NCBI GenBank assembly: GCA_018335935.1
Contig: JAGXRG010000063.1
Location: 62,001 to 126,000 of the forward strand
DNA length: 64,000 nt
Reading direction: 5' to 3'
Source: Chitinophagaceae bacterium
Lineage (GTDB): Bacteria; Bacteroidota; Bacteroidia; Chitinophagales; Chitinophagaceae
Shown: positions 5,770-14,002 of the stretch, piece after piece
How the letters are laid out: each line of letters starts with the position of its first letter
How positions within the stretch are numbered: the first letter of the stretch is position 1
Translations under genes and position numbers: made by a program
Notes under the pieces: model-generated
The model's input: only the letters and a program-made list of their open reading frames with translations
The model's database searches: none
What the model was told of the DNA's origin: nothing

Positions 5770-8604
5770 TTAAAATCTCATTCCACCGCCTCTATTACCT
5801 CCAGGACCCATAAACATTCTCATCTGTTGCCCTTGTTGTGGTTTAAAGCTTCTTAAATTGTAAGTGAAACTAAAAGTGAAGTAATTAGTTAGCACCCTTG
5901 TTTGCATATCTTGAATGTAGTTAGAAGCTACAGAACGTGTAACACTTTGGTTCTGACTAAACAAATCGAACACATAGAATTTAAATTCTCCTGCTTTGTC
6001 TTTAAACACTTGTTTGGCAATGCTAGCATTAAGTAATGGAATAGATGTATTAAAACCATCTGTTCTTCCACCATTGTAAGTGTAATCAAAATCGAGAGAA
6101 AAAATCCATCCACTTTTTGTATACCTTGTTAATTCAGCAGAAAACATTTGTGAAAAAAAGTTGGCATTTTGTTCTGGCTGTAAAGTATATGAAGCCATAT
6201 TATAAGTTGTACTTGAAGTTAAATTGAAATCCCATTTTTCTTTGAGGTTAGATGCCCATGAGATAGTTTGACCTAAAGTTGTATTTCTACTATAATTGCT
6301 TAAACCATTTACCAAACTCTGACTTTGATTTCTATTAAAATTAATTCCAAAATTTAAATTGCTTTTTGGCTTACGCAATGGAAAACCATAGTTCACAAAA
6401 CCCAAAATATTATAAGTACCACTTAAGTTAACTGGTTGTGTAATTTGAACTCCATTATTTAAAACAGTAATTGAATTCTGAATATCATTAGAAACAAATG
6501 TGGCATTAATGGTTGCAAAAAATATTTTTTGAGTTAGGATATTGAATGAATTATAAAACAATCTAAAGTTGTTGGTAAACCTTTGGTTTAAGTTTGGATT
6601 ACCTGTTCTAATATTTAATGGATCGCTATTATCAATCACAGGTTGCAATTGAGTTACACTTGGCTGATTAGTTCTACCAGAATAATTAAATCGTAAATTT
6701 TGTGTTTTACTAAAACTATAATTAAAGTTTGCAGTTGGAAAAAGGTTTACATAATCTTGTACTATTACATTACCAGTAGTTCTATTAATACTATTTAAGT
6801 TGCCCCATTGAAAGCCATTTCCAACTGTAAAATTGAATTTTTCTTTTGTCAGTCTATAACTTAAAGTTCCTCTATCTGCTTTGTAAGTATTTCTAAAACT
6901 ATTAGTAAGGTTTGGCACAATACTAGTATACGCTTTTGCATTATCATCGTAAGCAAAAGTTTTTCTATCAGATTCTGTTTGAGAATAAGTTCTATTATAA
7001 GCAAATTCTAATTGAGCAAATTTACTAATAGGCTCTGCATAAGAAATAGTTGTTCCATAATTTTTTGTTGAGCTAGTTGTTGTATAAAATTGATTGATGG
7101 TATCTTTTCTATTACTAACATTATCTCTAAAAAACTCATTTATAGAATAGTTATTCCCATCTCCTTCATTTTCATTTCTTCCTAAATTAATATTTGTTGT
7201 AAAGGTTCTTCCTTTCTTTTTAAAACGATGACGAAAAGTAAAATCAATACTTCCATTATAACCAGAACTTTCATTTCGGGTATTAGCAGCAGAATTTGAA
7301 AGATTAATGGTTTTAGATTTTGTTGAACTAGTATTTGTTTCTGTGGTTTGTTCTGTACTTTGAAGGTTAATACTTGGTCGGAAAATAATAGAATTATTTC
7401 CTGCACTATCTAATTGCTTTTCTAAATTAAGATTGAATCTGCCATTTTTATTATTAGTAAAAGAACTTTGTCTTTGATTGCTAAAAATTGAAGAATCTGA
7501 TTTACCAGAAGTAAGGTTTTCAGTAAAACTATTTTGTTCACGTGTTGTTCTCTGATTATTATAAAAACCACTGCTGTTAAGCTTATCATTAAACTTTCCA
7601 ATTTCATTACCATAGTTTAAACCCCCACTCCAAGTATTTACAATACCATTTGAAGCACCACCACCAATTAGTGATTGTACAATACTCATTACTCCTCCAC
7701 GTCCACCACCTCCACGACCACCACTAGAACTTAATGAACCTAAAATATCTTGTACACCAAAATTTTGTTTGTTTACATTATTACCTTGTCCAGTAACTGT
7801 AATCTGACGTCCATTATTAAAATTGCTTAAACTTAAATTATGATCATTCATCAATTGTTCTCCATCAGATCCTAAACCAACAGTTGCCTTTCCAAAATTG
7901 CCTTTACGTTTATCTTTTTTTGTAATTATGTTAATGGTTTTTGTTCTGTTACCATCATCAAAACCAGAGAAAGCACTTTGATCACTTAAGGCATCAAACA
8001 CTTGAATTTTATCAATAACATCACTAGGTAAATTTTTTGTTGCCATTTTTGGGTCATCGCCAAAAAAACGCTTTCCATCAACTAAAACCCTTTGTACTTG
8101 CTCGCCTTGAGCCTTTATTGAACCATCTTTTTCAACTTGTAATCCTGGCATTTTCTTTAGCAAATCTTCAACATCTGCATTAGGTTTTGTTTTAAAACTT
8201 CCTGCATTATACTCAACAGTATCTTTTTTAATAACTATTGGAGTTTGAACAACAGTAACATTGCCCAAATCTTTTGCAGCTTGTTCTAGATAAATATTGC
8301 CTAAATTTCTTTCAAGCTGATCTTTTGTAAAATCTAGTCTTTTAAATAATGGTTCATATCCATTATAAGAAAACTGAATTAAGTACGAGCCTAATGAAAT
8401 GTTTTTGAGTTCAAAATTTCCAGACTCTTTGGTCATTGTAAATTGTTCTAGAGTACTATCTCTGATATCTAATAAACTAATTGTAGCATTTGCTAAGTTT
8501 ACTTTATTTGTGCTGTCTATTAATTTTCCTCTTAATGTTGCTGTTTGTGCTTGTGAATTTAAAGAAATAACAAGGACAGATAAAGCAGCCAAAAAAACCT
8601 TCAT
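5770..8604 (-). CDS. outer-membrane beta-barrel protein with carboxypeptidase-regulatory-like N domain
   Basis: A 944-residue TonB-receptor-like outer-membrane protein of the OMP_b-brl_3 (PF14905) type. The signal peptide covers residues 1-19. A CarboxypepD_reg-like beta-sandwich follows (about 22-105: TATLRGKLIDSTNKVNLANA, then GSYLIQFSYNGYEPL). Next comes a plug-like domain (about 125-215: DLLKKMPGLQVEKDGSIKAQ, RVLVDGKRFFGDDPKMAT, VIDKIQVFDALSDQS). The remainder is long alternating beta strands rich in Asn, Ser and Thr, forming the barrel. Two Gly/Arg-rich segments stand out: SSGGRGGGGRGG near residue 292 and the C-terminal GGNRGGGMRF ending in Phe. No SusD partner is adjacent, so it is probably not a polysaccharide-utilisation SusC. 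The ligand is unknown. Confidence 0.88.
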   Translation of the reverse strand: MKVFLAALSVLVISLNSQAQTATLRGKLIDSTNKVNLANATISLLDIRDSTLEQFTMTKESGNFELKNISLGSYLIQFSYNGYEPLFKRLDFTKDQLERNLGNIYLEQAAKDLGNVTVVQTPIVIKKDTVEYNAGSFKTKPNADVEDLLKKMPGLQVEKDGSIKAQGEQVQRVLVDGKRFFGDDPKMATKNLPSDVIDKIQVFDALSDQSAFSGFDDGNRTKTINIITKKDKRKGNFGKATVGLGSDGEQLMNDHNLSLSNFNNGRQITVTGQGNNVNKQNFGVQDILGSLSSSGGRGGGGRGGVMSIVQSLIGGGASNGIVNTWSGGLNYGNEIGKFNDKLNSSGFYNNQRTTREQNSFTENLTSGKSDSSIFSNQRQSSFTNNKNGRFNLNLEKQLDSAGNNSIIFRPSINLQSTEQTTETNTSSTKSKTINLSNSAANTRNESSGYNGSIDFTFRHRFKKKGRTFTTNINLGRNENEGDGNNYSINEFFRDNVSNRKDTINQFYTTTSSTKNYGTTISYAEPISKFAQLEFAYNRTYSQTESDRKTFAYDDNAKAYTSIVPNLTNSFRNTYKADRGTLSYRLTKEKFNFTVGNGFQWGNLNSINRTTGNVIVQDYVNLFPTANFNYSFSKTQNLRFNYSGRTNQPSVTQLQPVIDNSDPLNIRTGNPNLNQRFTNNFRLFYNSFNILTQKIFFATINATFVSNDIQNSITVLNNGVQITQPVNLSGTYNILGFVNYGFPLRKPKSNLNFGINFNRNQSQSLVNGLSNYSRNTTLGQTISWASNLKEKWDFNLTSSTTYNMASYTLQPEQNANFFSQMFSAELTRYTKSGWIFSLDFDYTYNGGRTDGFNTSIPLLNASIAKQVFKDKAGEFKFYVFDLFSQNQSVTRSVASNYIQDMQTRVLTNYFTFSFTYNLRSFKPQQGQQMRMFMGPGGNRGGGMRF

Positions 8605-8704
8605 ATAAATATTTTGTACGAAATTATTCTTATTTGCAATTCAACACTCAGCAATATGTTAAAAAACTGTTTTATTTTTATGAGTGGTAATGAAATAAAA
8701 TTAT

Positions 8705-9403
8705 ATGAAATGGATACAGCAAATTTCAGAGGCAATTGATCATTTCATTTTTCCTCACACTTGTTTAGGTTGTTCAAGTGATTTACTTAAAAAGGAAGAT
8801 TTGCTATGTACTTCTTGTTTTGCACAACTACCTTTTACCCATTTTTTTAATCAATCACCTAACCCTATTGAAAAAATATTTTATGGAAGATTAAATTTAG
8901 AACACGCAGCTGCAAATTTATTTTTTACAAAAGATTCATTGTTGCAACAACTCATGGTGCAATTAAAGTATAGAGGAAATAAAGATGCAGGTTACTATTT
9001 GGGAAAATTAATGGGGTTGTCTTTACAACAATCTGAATATTATCAAACTATAGATGCTATTATTCCTTTACCCTTAAATGCCAAAAAAGAATTTAAAAGA
9101 GGTTATAATCAGGCACAAATAATTAGCGAAGGAATTTCAATCGTTTGGAATAAACCCATTTTAAACCATGCAGTTGAAAGGCTCATATTTACTGAAACAC
9201 AGACCCATGAAAACAGAATTCAGCGTTGGAAAAATATGGAAGGAGTTTTTACTGTAATTAATGAAGATGCCATAAAGAATAAACACATTTTATTAGTAGA
9301 TGATGTTGTAACAACTGGAGCCACTTTAGAATCTTGTGGTGCAGAAATTTTAAAAATTGATGGAACAAAATTGAGCATTGCAACTGTAGCTTATACTTTA
9401 TGA
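8705..9403 (+). CDS. ComF-family phosphoribosyltransferase-like protein
   Basis: A 232-residue ComF/GntX-family protein. The N terminus has a zinc-finger-like pair of motifs (CLGC at about residues 19-22, CTSC at 36-39). The C-terminal half is a type I phosphoribosyltransferase domain with IIPLPLNAKKEFKRGYNQAQ and the PRPP loop ILLVDDVVTTGATLESCG. ComF in Bacillus and Haemophilus supports uptake of transforming DNA, and other members are poorly characterised, so competence here is only suggested. The gene is divergent from the beta-barrel gene (100 bases between starts) and begins a run of four plus-strand genes. The next gene has its own TAnnTTTG element. Confidence 0.88.
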   Translation: MKWIQQISEAIDHFIFPHTCLGCSSDLLKKEDLLCTSCFAQLPFTHFFNQSPNPIEKIFYGRLNLEHAAANLFFTKDSLLQQLMVQLKYRGNKDAGYYLGKLMGLSLQQSEYYQTIDAIIPLPLNAKKEFKRGYNQAQIISEGISIVWNKPILNHAVERLIFTETQTHENRIQRWKNMEGVFTVINEDAIKNKHILLVDDVVTTGATLESCGAEILKIDGTKLSIATVAYTL

Positions 9404-9417
9404 GTTAGAATTCACCT

Positions 9418-9425
9418 TATTTTTG
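9418..9425 (+). promoter_or_regulatory. -7 promoter element (TATTTTTG) directly before the beta-helix lipoprotein gene
   Basis: An exact TAnnTTTG ending only five bases before the ATG at 9431, so any transcript started here would be essentially leaderless. No clear -33 TTG was found at 19-base spacing. It lies in the 27-base gap after comF. Confidence 0.42.
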
Positions 9426-9430
9426 AAACG

Positions 9431-10846
9431 ATGAAATTAATTAATTGTAATAGATTTTCTTTTTTAGTTGTAATTGCTGCACTTTTTCTGGCTGCATCTT
9501 GTAAAAAAGAATCTTATATCACTAGTCCGAATGCAATTCTAAGAACATCTGCAGACACCTTACATTTTGATACAGTTTTTACAACATTGGGTTCCACAAC
9601 AAAATTTTTAAAAGTTTTTAATCTGAATAATCAAAAACTCAAGCTCTCTTCATTAACCTTAAAAGGTGGCAGTGGGTCTTTTTTTAAATTAAATGTAGAT
9701 GGAATTTCAGGAACAAATTTTTCAAATTTAGAATTAGAACCTAATGATAGCTTGTATATGTTCGCAACAGTTCGAATAGATCCTAATGCATCCAATCTTC
9801 CTTTTTTAGTGAGAGATAGTATTGAAATTAAATACAATGGCAATACAAAATGGATTCAATTACAAGCTTACGGCAAGAATGCTCGTTTTCTAAAAAGTAC
9901 AAGAGTAACAAGTGATAGTAGTTTTTCTAATTCAATGCCAATTGTAATTCTAGGCAGTTTAACTATAGAGCAAAACAAAACATTAACCATTCAAAAAGGT
10001 ACACAATTATATATACATGCTAATGCACCAATAATTGTAAATGGAACATTAAAAGCTATTGGTGATACGAATGCCAATGATAAAATCATTTTTCAAGGCA
10101 TAAGAATTGACGAACCATATAGAGATTACCCTGGTAGTTGGCCTTATATTTATTTTTCGCCAAGTAGTAAAGACAATCAACTGCAACATTGTATTATAAA
10201 AAATGCTTATCAAGGAGTTGTTGCAGAAAACCCTTCATCAAATAGCAATCCAAAAGTTACAATAGACCAATGTATATTCAATAATATTTACGATAAAGCT
10301 TTACTGTGCTCTAACAGTTCTTTAACTGCACGAAATTGTTTAATCAGCAATTGTGGTTTTGGTTTTTATGCAATATCTGGGGGCACTTACAATTTTAATC
10401 ATTGCACTTTTGCAAGTTTTAGCAATTACTATTTAAGTCATAAAGAATCTTTAATTACCCTAAGCAATACTACCAATGATTTAAGCAATTCCAATGCATT
10501 AAATGTTACTGTAAACAATTCTATTATTTATGGAGATGGAGGATTTGTTGAAAATGAAATCATCGTTCCTAAGAACAATCCTGCTGTAGGTTTTACTGTA
10601 AGTTGTAATAGCATTTTATACAGACAAAAAACAAATCCAGCAAATGTTACTATTACAAATTCGTTAAAAGATGTCAATCCAAATTTTGAGCAAATAGATT
10701 ATACTAAAAACATTTTTAACTATAATATCAAATCAAATTCTCCATGTATTAATACTGCTTTGGCACCATCTTTGGCAGTTGATTTAGACGGCAAACCAAG
10801 ACCATTAGGACCAAAACCTGATATGGGTTGTTACGAAAAACAATAA
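9431..10846 (+). CDS. right-handed parallel beta-helix lipoprotein
   Basis: A 471-residue envelope protein of unknown substrate. The signal sequence ends in AASCKKE, giving a lipoprotein Cys at about residue 24. Residues 30-150 form a beta-sandwich-like region (SADTLHFDTVFTTLGSTTKFLKVFN) typical of the domain that precedes the helix in this family. From about residue 165 onward the sequence shows repeating short strands with stacked Asn, Ser and Ile residues (GSLTIEQNKTLTIQKGTQLYI, HCIIKNAYQGVVAENPSS, IDQCIFNNIYDKALLCSNSSL), characteristic of a pectate-lyase-like parallel beta-helix. The end has the recurrent DLDGKPRPLGPKPDMGCYE, a motif found at the C terminus of many choice-of-anchor or beta-helix proteins. 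Cell-surface glycan binding or cleavage is possible but unproven. Confidence 0.8.
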   Translation: MKLINCNRFSFLVVIAALFLAASCKKESYITSPNAILRTSADTLHFDTVFTTLGSTTKFLKVFNLNNQKLKLSSLTLKGGSGSFFKLNVDGISGTNFSNLELEPNDSLYMFATVRIDPNASNLPFLVRDSIEIKYNGNTKWIQLQAYGKNARFLKSTRVTSDSSFSNSMPIVILGSLTIEQNKTLTIQKGTQLYIHANAPIIVNGTLKAIGDTNANDKIIFQGIRIDEPYRDYPGSWPYIYFSPSSKDNQLQHCIIKNAYQGVVAENPSSNSNPKVTIDQCIFNNIYDKALLCSNSSLTARNCLISNCGFGFYAISGGTYNFNHCTFASFSNYYLSHKESLITLSNTTNDLSNSNALNVTVNNSIIYGDGGFVENEIIVPKNNPAVGFTVSCNSILYRQKTNPANVTITNSLKDVNPNFEQIDYTKNIFNYNIKSNSPCINTALAPSLAVDLDGKPRPLGPKPDMGCYEKQ

Positions 10847-10868
10847 TCAAAATATAAAAATAAATCAC

Positions 10869-11402
10869 ATGAAAATTTTCTTAGCATCTATTCTTAGTAT
10901 GGCAATATTTACAACAACGATGGCTCAAAAAAACTCTATTCACCAATTTAAAGTAACTAGTATTGATGGAAAAACTTTGGATCTTTCGAAATTTAAAGGC
11001 AAGAAAATATTAATAGTAAACACAGCTTCAGAATGTGGTTACACCCCACAGTACGAAGGTTTGCAAAAATTGTACGATGCCAATAAAGATAAATTGGTAA
11101 TTATTGGTTTTCCGTGTAATCAGTTTGGTGGACAAGAACCAGGCTCAGAAGAATCTATTAAAGAATTTTGCAAAGCAAGATTTGGAGTTACTTTTCCATT
11201 AACTGCTAAGGTTAATGTAAAAGGAGATAATATTTCACCAGTTTATAAATGGCTTTGTAACAAAGCAGAAAATGGAGTTTTAGACGCTACCATAAAATGG
11301 AATTTCAATAAGTTTTTGTTAGATGAAAATGGAATAATATTAGCTTACTTTCCTAGCAAAACAAAACCAGATAGTGAAGAAATTATAAATCTTTTGAAAT
11401 AG
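10869..11402 (+). CDS. glutathione peroxidase-family thiol peroxidase, exported
   Basis: A 177-residue peroxidase with a signal peptide (residues 1-19, ending in TMAQ). The catalytic Cys is in NTASECGYTPQYEGL (codon TGT, so Cys and not selenocysteine). The remaining tetrad residues are visible as Gln in FPCNQFGGQEPGS and Trp-Asn in IKWNFNKFLLDENG. The Cys in GFPCNQ is the usual site of the conserved second motif. Bacterial Cys-type members normally use thioredoxin and not glutathione to reduce peroxides. The signal peptide places this enzyme in the periplasm. It follows the beta-helix gene by 22 bases. Confidence 0.92.
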   Translation: MKIFLASILSMAIFTTTMAQKNSIHQFKVTSIDGKTLDLSKFKGKKILIVNTASECGYTPQYEGLQKLYDANKDKLVIIGFPCNQFGGQEPGSEESIKEFCKARFGVTFPLTAKVNVKGDNISPVYKWLCNKAENGVLDATIKWNFNKFLLDENGIILAYFPSKTKPDSEEIINLLK

Positions 11403-11410
11403 AAAAATAC

Positions 11411-11437
11411 TAGTGGTTGATGAGACACCAACCACTA
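11411..11437 (+). terminator. hairpin after the glutathione peroxidase gene, possible weak terminator
   Basis: A perfect 9-bp inverted repeat TAGTGGTTG / CAACCACTA with a nine-base loop lies nine bases past the peroxidase stop codon. It is not followed by a T tract, so it may be an mRNA-stabilising or processing hairpin instead of an intrinsic terminator. Confidence 0.4.
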
Positions 11438-11453
11438 ACTTACACTATTGAAA

Positions 11454-11777
11454 ATGGATATTGAAAGCATACATGAGTTTACAATGAATTTAGGTGAAGT
11501 TGAGGAAACTCAACCCTTTGGGCTAGATAATATTGTTTACAAAATCAATAACAAAATGTTTTTGTTGCTGGCTACAGATGAAATTCCTTTACGATTTAAT
11601 GTAAAATGTAATCCAGAATTAGCATTAGAATTAAGAGAAGAATATAGCAGTGTTATACCAGGTTATCACATGAACAAAAAACATTGGAATACGATTGTAG
11701 TTGATGGCAACATTCCAACTGCAAAACTTAAAGAATTTATTCAACATTCCTTTGAATTGGTTAGGGGGAAGAAGTAG
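11454..11777 (+). CDS. MmcQ/YjbR family protein
   Basis: A 107-residue protein of the YjbR (CyaY-like fold) family, which binds DNA in some structures but whose cellular job is unclear. Recognisable pieces are TQPFGLDNIVYKINNKMFLLL, RFNVKCNPELALELREEYSSVIPGYHMNKKHWNTIVVDG and the C-terminal helix. I place the start at the ATG at 11454; a TTG two codons upstream is also open, but MDIESIHEFTMN matches the family start better. It is the last gene of the plus-strand run. Palindromic repeat elements follow. Confidence 0.85.
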   Translation: MDIESIHEFTMNLGEVEETQPFGLDNIVYKINNKMFLLLATDEIPLRFNVKCNPELALELREEYSSVIPGYHMNKKHWNTIVVDGNIPTAKLKEFIQHSFELVRGKK

Positions 11778-11847
11778 TTTATTAAATTATCTTCCTTTCT
11801 TATTCCGATTCATTCGGAATAAGAAATCTGTTGAGTTTTCATTTATG

Positions 11848-11924
11848 AGATTTCTCGTTCATTCTTCACTCGAAATGACGTTGAGTTGTGTTCGTCATTT
11901 CGAAGGTTCTTACCTGAGAAATCT
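11848..11924. repeat. palindromic intergenic repeat, GTCATTTCGA family
   Basis: Two inverted arms, AGATTTCTCG...CGAAATGAC (11848-11879) and GTCATTTCGA...GAGAAATCT (11894-11924), can fold into an imperfect hairpin. The conserved ends (GTCATTTCGA and GAGAAATCT) are complementary while the middles differ. It looks like a REP or MITE-like element; elements of this look are widespread in Bacteroidota intergenic DNA. Confidence 0.7.
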
Positions 11925-11936
11925 GCAATTTTTTTT

Positions 11937-12016
11937 CGTCACTGCGAGGAACGAAGCAGTCTGCCGGAAAAATAATAAATTAAAATCAATGAGATTGCTT
12001 CGTGCCTCGCAATGAC
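11937..12016. repeat. palindromic intergenic repeat, CGTCATTGCGAGGAACGAAGC family
   Basis: Left arm 11937-11962 and right arm 11991-12016 are inverted copies that differ at about three positions over 25 bases (GTCACTGCGAGGAACGAAGC versus GTCATTGCGAGGCACGAAGC). About 28 bases separate them. The GC content is clearly above the flanking DNA. The arms match a very common bacterial intergenic repeat sequence type. It abuts the ispG stop codon and may act as a transcription-terminating or mRNA-protecting hairpin. Confidence 0.78.
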
Positions 12017-12025
12017 TTTTACATT

Positions 12026-14002
12026 TTAACTTGGTTCAATCCAAGCATCATTTTCTTTTAATAAGTTGATGAGTTCATCAACAGCAACTTCACTTTCAAT
12101 ATTTTTCTTTACCACTTCTTTGCCTTTATATAAAGTAATTTTTCCAACACCACTTCCAACATAACCAAAATCTGCATCAGCCATTTCACCTGGGCCATTT
12201 ACTATGCAACCCATAATTGCAATTTTTAATCCTTTTAAATGGTTGGTTCTATTTCTAATTTTTGCAGTAGTTTCTTGTAAGTCGAATAATGTTCTTCCAC
12301 AACTTGGACAACTTATATATTCTGTTTTTGAAATTCTTTTTCTGGTAGCTTGCAAAATACCAAATGAAGTATTGTTTAAAAACTGATGATTATTAATTAC
12401 TGGTAAATATGTTCTGCCATGTGTTTTTTGGTTACTAATTTTAGCTGGATCATTCATTAACCAAATGCCATTTCCAATTCCATCTAAAAACAAAGCACCT
12501 GCTTGTTGTGCAAAATGTATAAGTTGTTCATCAATACTTGAATGATGACTTTCAACAGCAATAATAACTGGATGATGAATTTTGATTGATGATAATTCTC
12601 TTGCAAAAGCTCTACATTGCTGCATTCCATTAGATGCATTTGAATAAATAACATAAACTACAGACTCATTATTTTTAGTTGCTTCAATAATTTCAGAAAC
12701 ATTTTTGCTTACATCAAGAGCAATAAAGTTTGTTGTTGGATGTTGAAAGTTGGAGGTTAGAAATTCTTTGCCTTGGAACAATGGATAATATTTTTGATAG
12801 TATTCTACTTCACTTAGAAGTCCCTCCTTTGGAGGGATTAGGGAGGCCACATCTACCAAAACTTTTAAAGTACCAGGTAAAGCAAAGTCCACAATTTTAT
12901 TTCCTGCATAAATAAAATCTGCTGCAGCATCTGCAATATTCCATTTATCTGTTACTTCGTTATAAGTATAACCAATAGCTTGTAAGTCTTGATGAGTAAT
13001 AGTTTCAGCCATCATGAAATCAGCTACCACAATAGGGATTTGGAATTGGGAATTGGGAATTGGTTGACCGTTGACGGTAGACGGTCGACGGTCAACGGTT
13101 TGACTCTCTGACTCACCAACTACCTGAATATTGATCTTCACCAAATCAACACAAACTGGAATTTCAAATTCTGGATCTTCAGTAAGTGAAACTCTTATCG
13201 TATCACCAATGCCATCTTGCAATAAAGTTCCAATACCAATTGCACTTTTAATTCTTCCATCTTCACCATCACCAGCTTCTGTTACTCCTAAATGTAAAGG
13301 ATAAATTTCACCAAACTCTTTATCCATTGTATCTACAAGTAATCGATAAGCTTCAACCATTACAATTGGATTGCTGCTTTTCATGCTAAGAATAATATTG
13401 TGGTAATCTTCGTCACGAGCAATTCTTAAAAATTCCATAGCACTTTCCACCATTCCAATTGCGGTATCACCATATCTGCTCATGATTCTATCACTCAAAC
13501 TTCCATGGTTAGTTCCAATACGCATGGCTGTTCCATATTCCTTGCAAATTTTTACAAGTGGTGTAAATCGTTCTCTAATTCTTTCAATCTCTTCATTGTA
13601 TTCAGCATCTGTATATTCTATTTGTTCAAATTTTTTCTTATCTACATAATTACCAGGATTCACTCTAACTTTCTCAACAATTCTTGCAGCAATTTCGGCA
13701 GCATTTGGAGTGAAATGAATATCTGCAACCAATGGAGTTGTATATCCTCTTGCTCTCAATTCATTTTTAATATGTAATAAATTTTCAGCTTCATTTTTTG
13801 ATGGAGCAGTAATGCGAACCAATTCAGCACCAGCTTCTATGCAACGAATACATTGCTCTACAGTAGCTTTTGTATCCATAGTATCTGTGGTAGTCATGGT
13901 TTGAACACGAATAGGATGATTGTTGCCAATCAATAATCCCCCAACATTTACTTCACGAGTTATTAAACGAATTGGTTTAATATGTTCATTTAAATATTTC
14001 AT
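12026..14002 (-). CDS. ispG: 4-hydroxy-3-methylbut-2-enyl diphosphate synthase, long three-domain form
   Basis: The penultimate enzyme of the MEP isoprenoid pathway, converting MEcPP to HMBPP with a [4Fe-4S] cluster. Start chosen at ATG 14002 (MKYLNEHIKP), giving 658 residues; the ATG overlaps the tgt stop by one base (TAATG), which argues against a longer form starting inside tgt. The TIM barrel spans about 15-295. A large inserted domain (about 325-550) is the plant, chlamydial and Bacteroidota type. The cluster domain carries ligands C565, C568 (CPSC), C599 (MGCIVNGPGE) and E606, spaced as in E. coli IspG. Three segments are encoded by repeat-like DNA: residues about 299-323, 385-396 and 414-423. 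All keep the frame and spare the catalytic motifs. Confidence 0.95.
   Translation of the reverse strand: MKYLNEHIKPIRLITREVNVGGLLIGNNHPIRVQTMTTTDTMDTKATVEQCIRCIEAGAELVRITAPSKNEAENLLHIKNELRARGYTTPLVADIHFTPNAAEIAARIVEKVRVNPGNYVDKKKFEQIEYTDAEYNEEIERIRERFTPLVKICKEYGTAMRIGTNHGSLSDRIMSRYGDTAIGMVESAMEFLRIARDEDYHNIILSMKSSNPIVMVEAYRLLVDTMDKEFGEIYPLHLGVTEAGDGEDGRIKSAIGIGTLLQDGIGDTIRVSLTEDPEFEIPVCVDLVKINIQVVGESESQTVDRRPSTVNGQPIPNSQFQIPIVVADFMMAETITHQDLQAIGYTYNEVTDKWNIADAAADFIYAGNKIVDFALPGTLKVLVDVASLIPPKEGLLSEVEYYQKYYPLFQGKEFLTSNFQHPTTNFIALDVSKNVSEIIEATKNNESVVYVIYSNASNGMQQCRAFARELSSIKIHHPVIIAVESHHSSIDEQLIHFAQQAGALFLDGIGNGIWLMNDPAKISNQKTHGRTYLPVINNHQFLNNTSFGILQATRKRISKTEYISCPSCGRTLFDLQETTAKIRNRTNHLKGLKIAIMGCIVNGPGEMADADFGYVGSGVGKITLYKGKEVVKKNIESEVAVDELINLLKENDAWIEPS
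12734..12761. repeat. GTTGGATGTTGAAAGTTGG-type tandem tract inside ispG
   Basis: Degenerate repeats of a GTTGGA/GTTGAA unit within the ispG inserted domain, translated in frame as SNFQHPTTNF. The style is that of short intergenic tandem tracts. Confidence 0.5.
12816..12847. repeat. CCCTCC-TTT-GGAGGG palindrome inside ispG
   Basis: TCCCTCC (12821-12827), TTT, GGAGGGA (12831-12837) forms a perfect 7-bp hairpin, followed by TTAGGGAGG. It is in frame as SLIPPKEGLLSE. A related CCCCTC...GAGGGG palindrome lies within murD at 29165-29181. Confidence 0.6.
13042..13099. repeat. GGAATTG tandem repeat plus GTTGACGG palindrome inside ispG
   Basis: Three GGAATTG units (13042-13062) run into repeated GTTGACGG/GGTCGACGG units. 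ACCGTTGAC (13067-13075) and GTCAACGGT (13091-13099) are perfect inverted repeats. The block is in frame and encodes polar residues about 299-323 of IspG at the junction between TIM barrel and inserted domain. Composition and texture are unlike the rest of the gene. Confidence 0.7.

Noticed and set aside
10869-11402. Selenocysteine in the glutathione peroxidase
   Set aside because: The active-site codon is TGT (Cys) and no in-frame TGA occurs.
11701-12015. Open frame of 104 codons over the end of yjbR and the palindromic repeats
   Set aside because: It overlaps yjbR out of frame and then runs through the two inverted-repeat elements. The product has no domain-like features, and repeats of this type often leave chance open frames.
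13505-13777. Plus-strand open frame of 90 codons opposite ispG
   Set aside because: Composition is rich in Phe, Ser, Cys and Asn, as expected for the antisense of a conserved AT-rich gene. No start context or family match.
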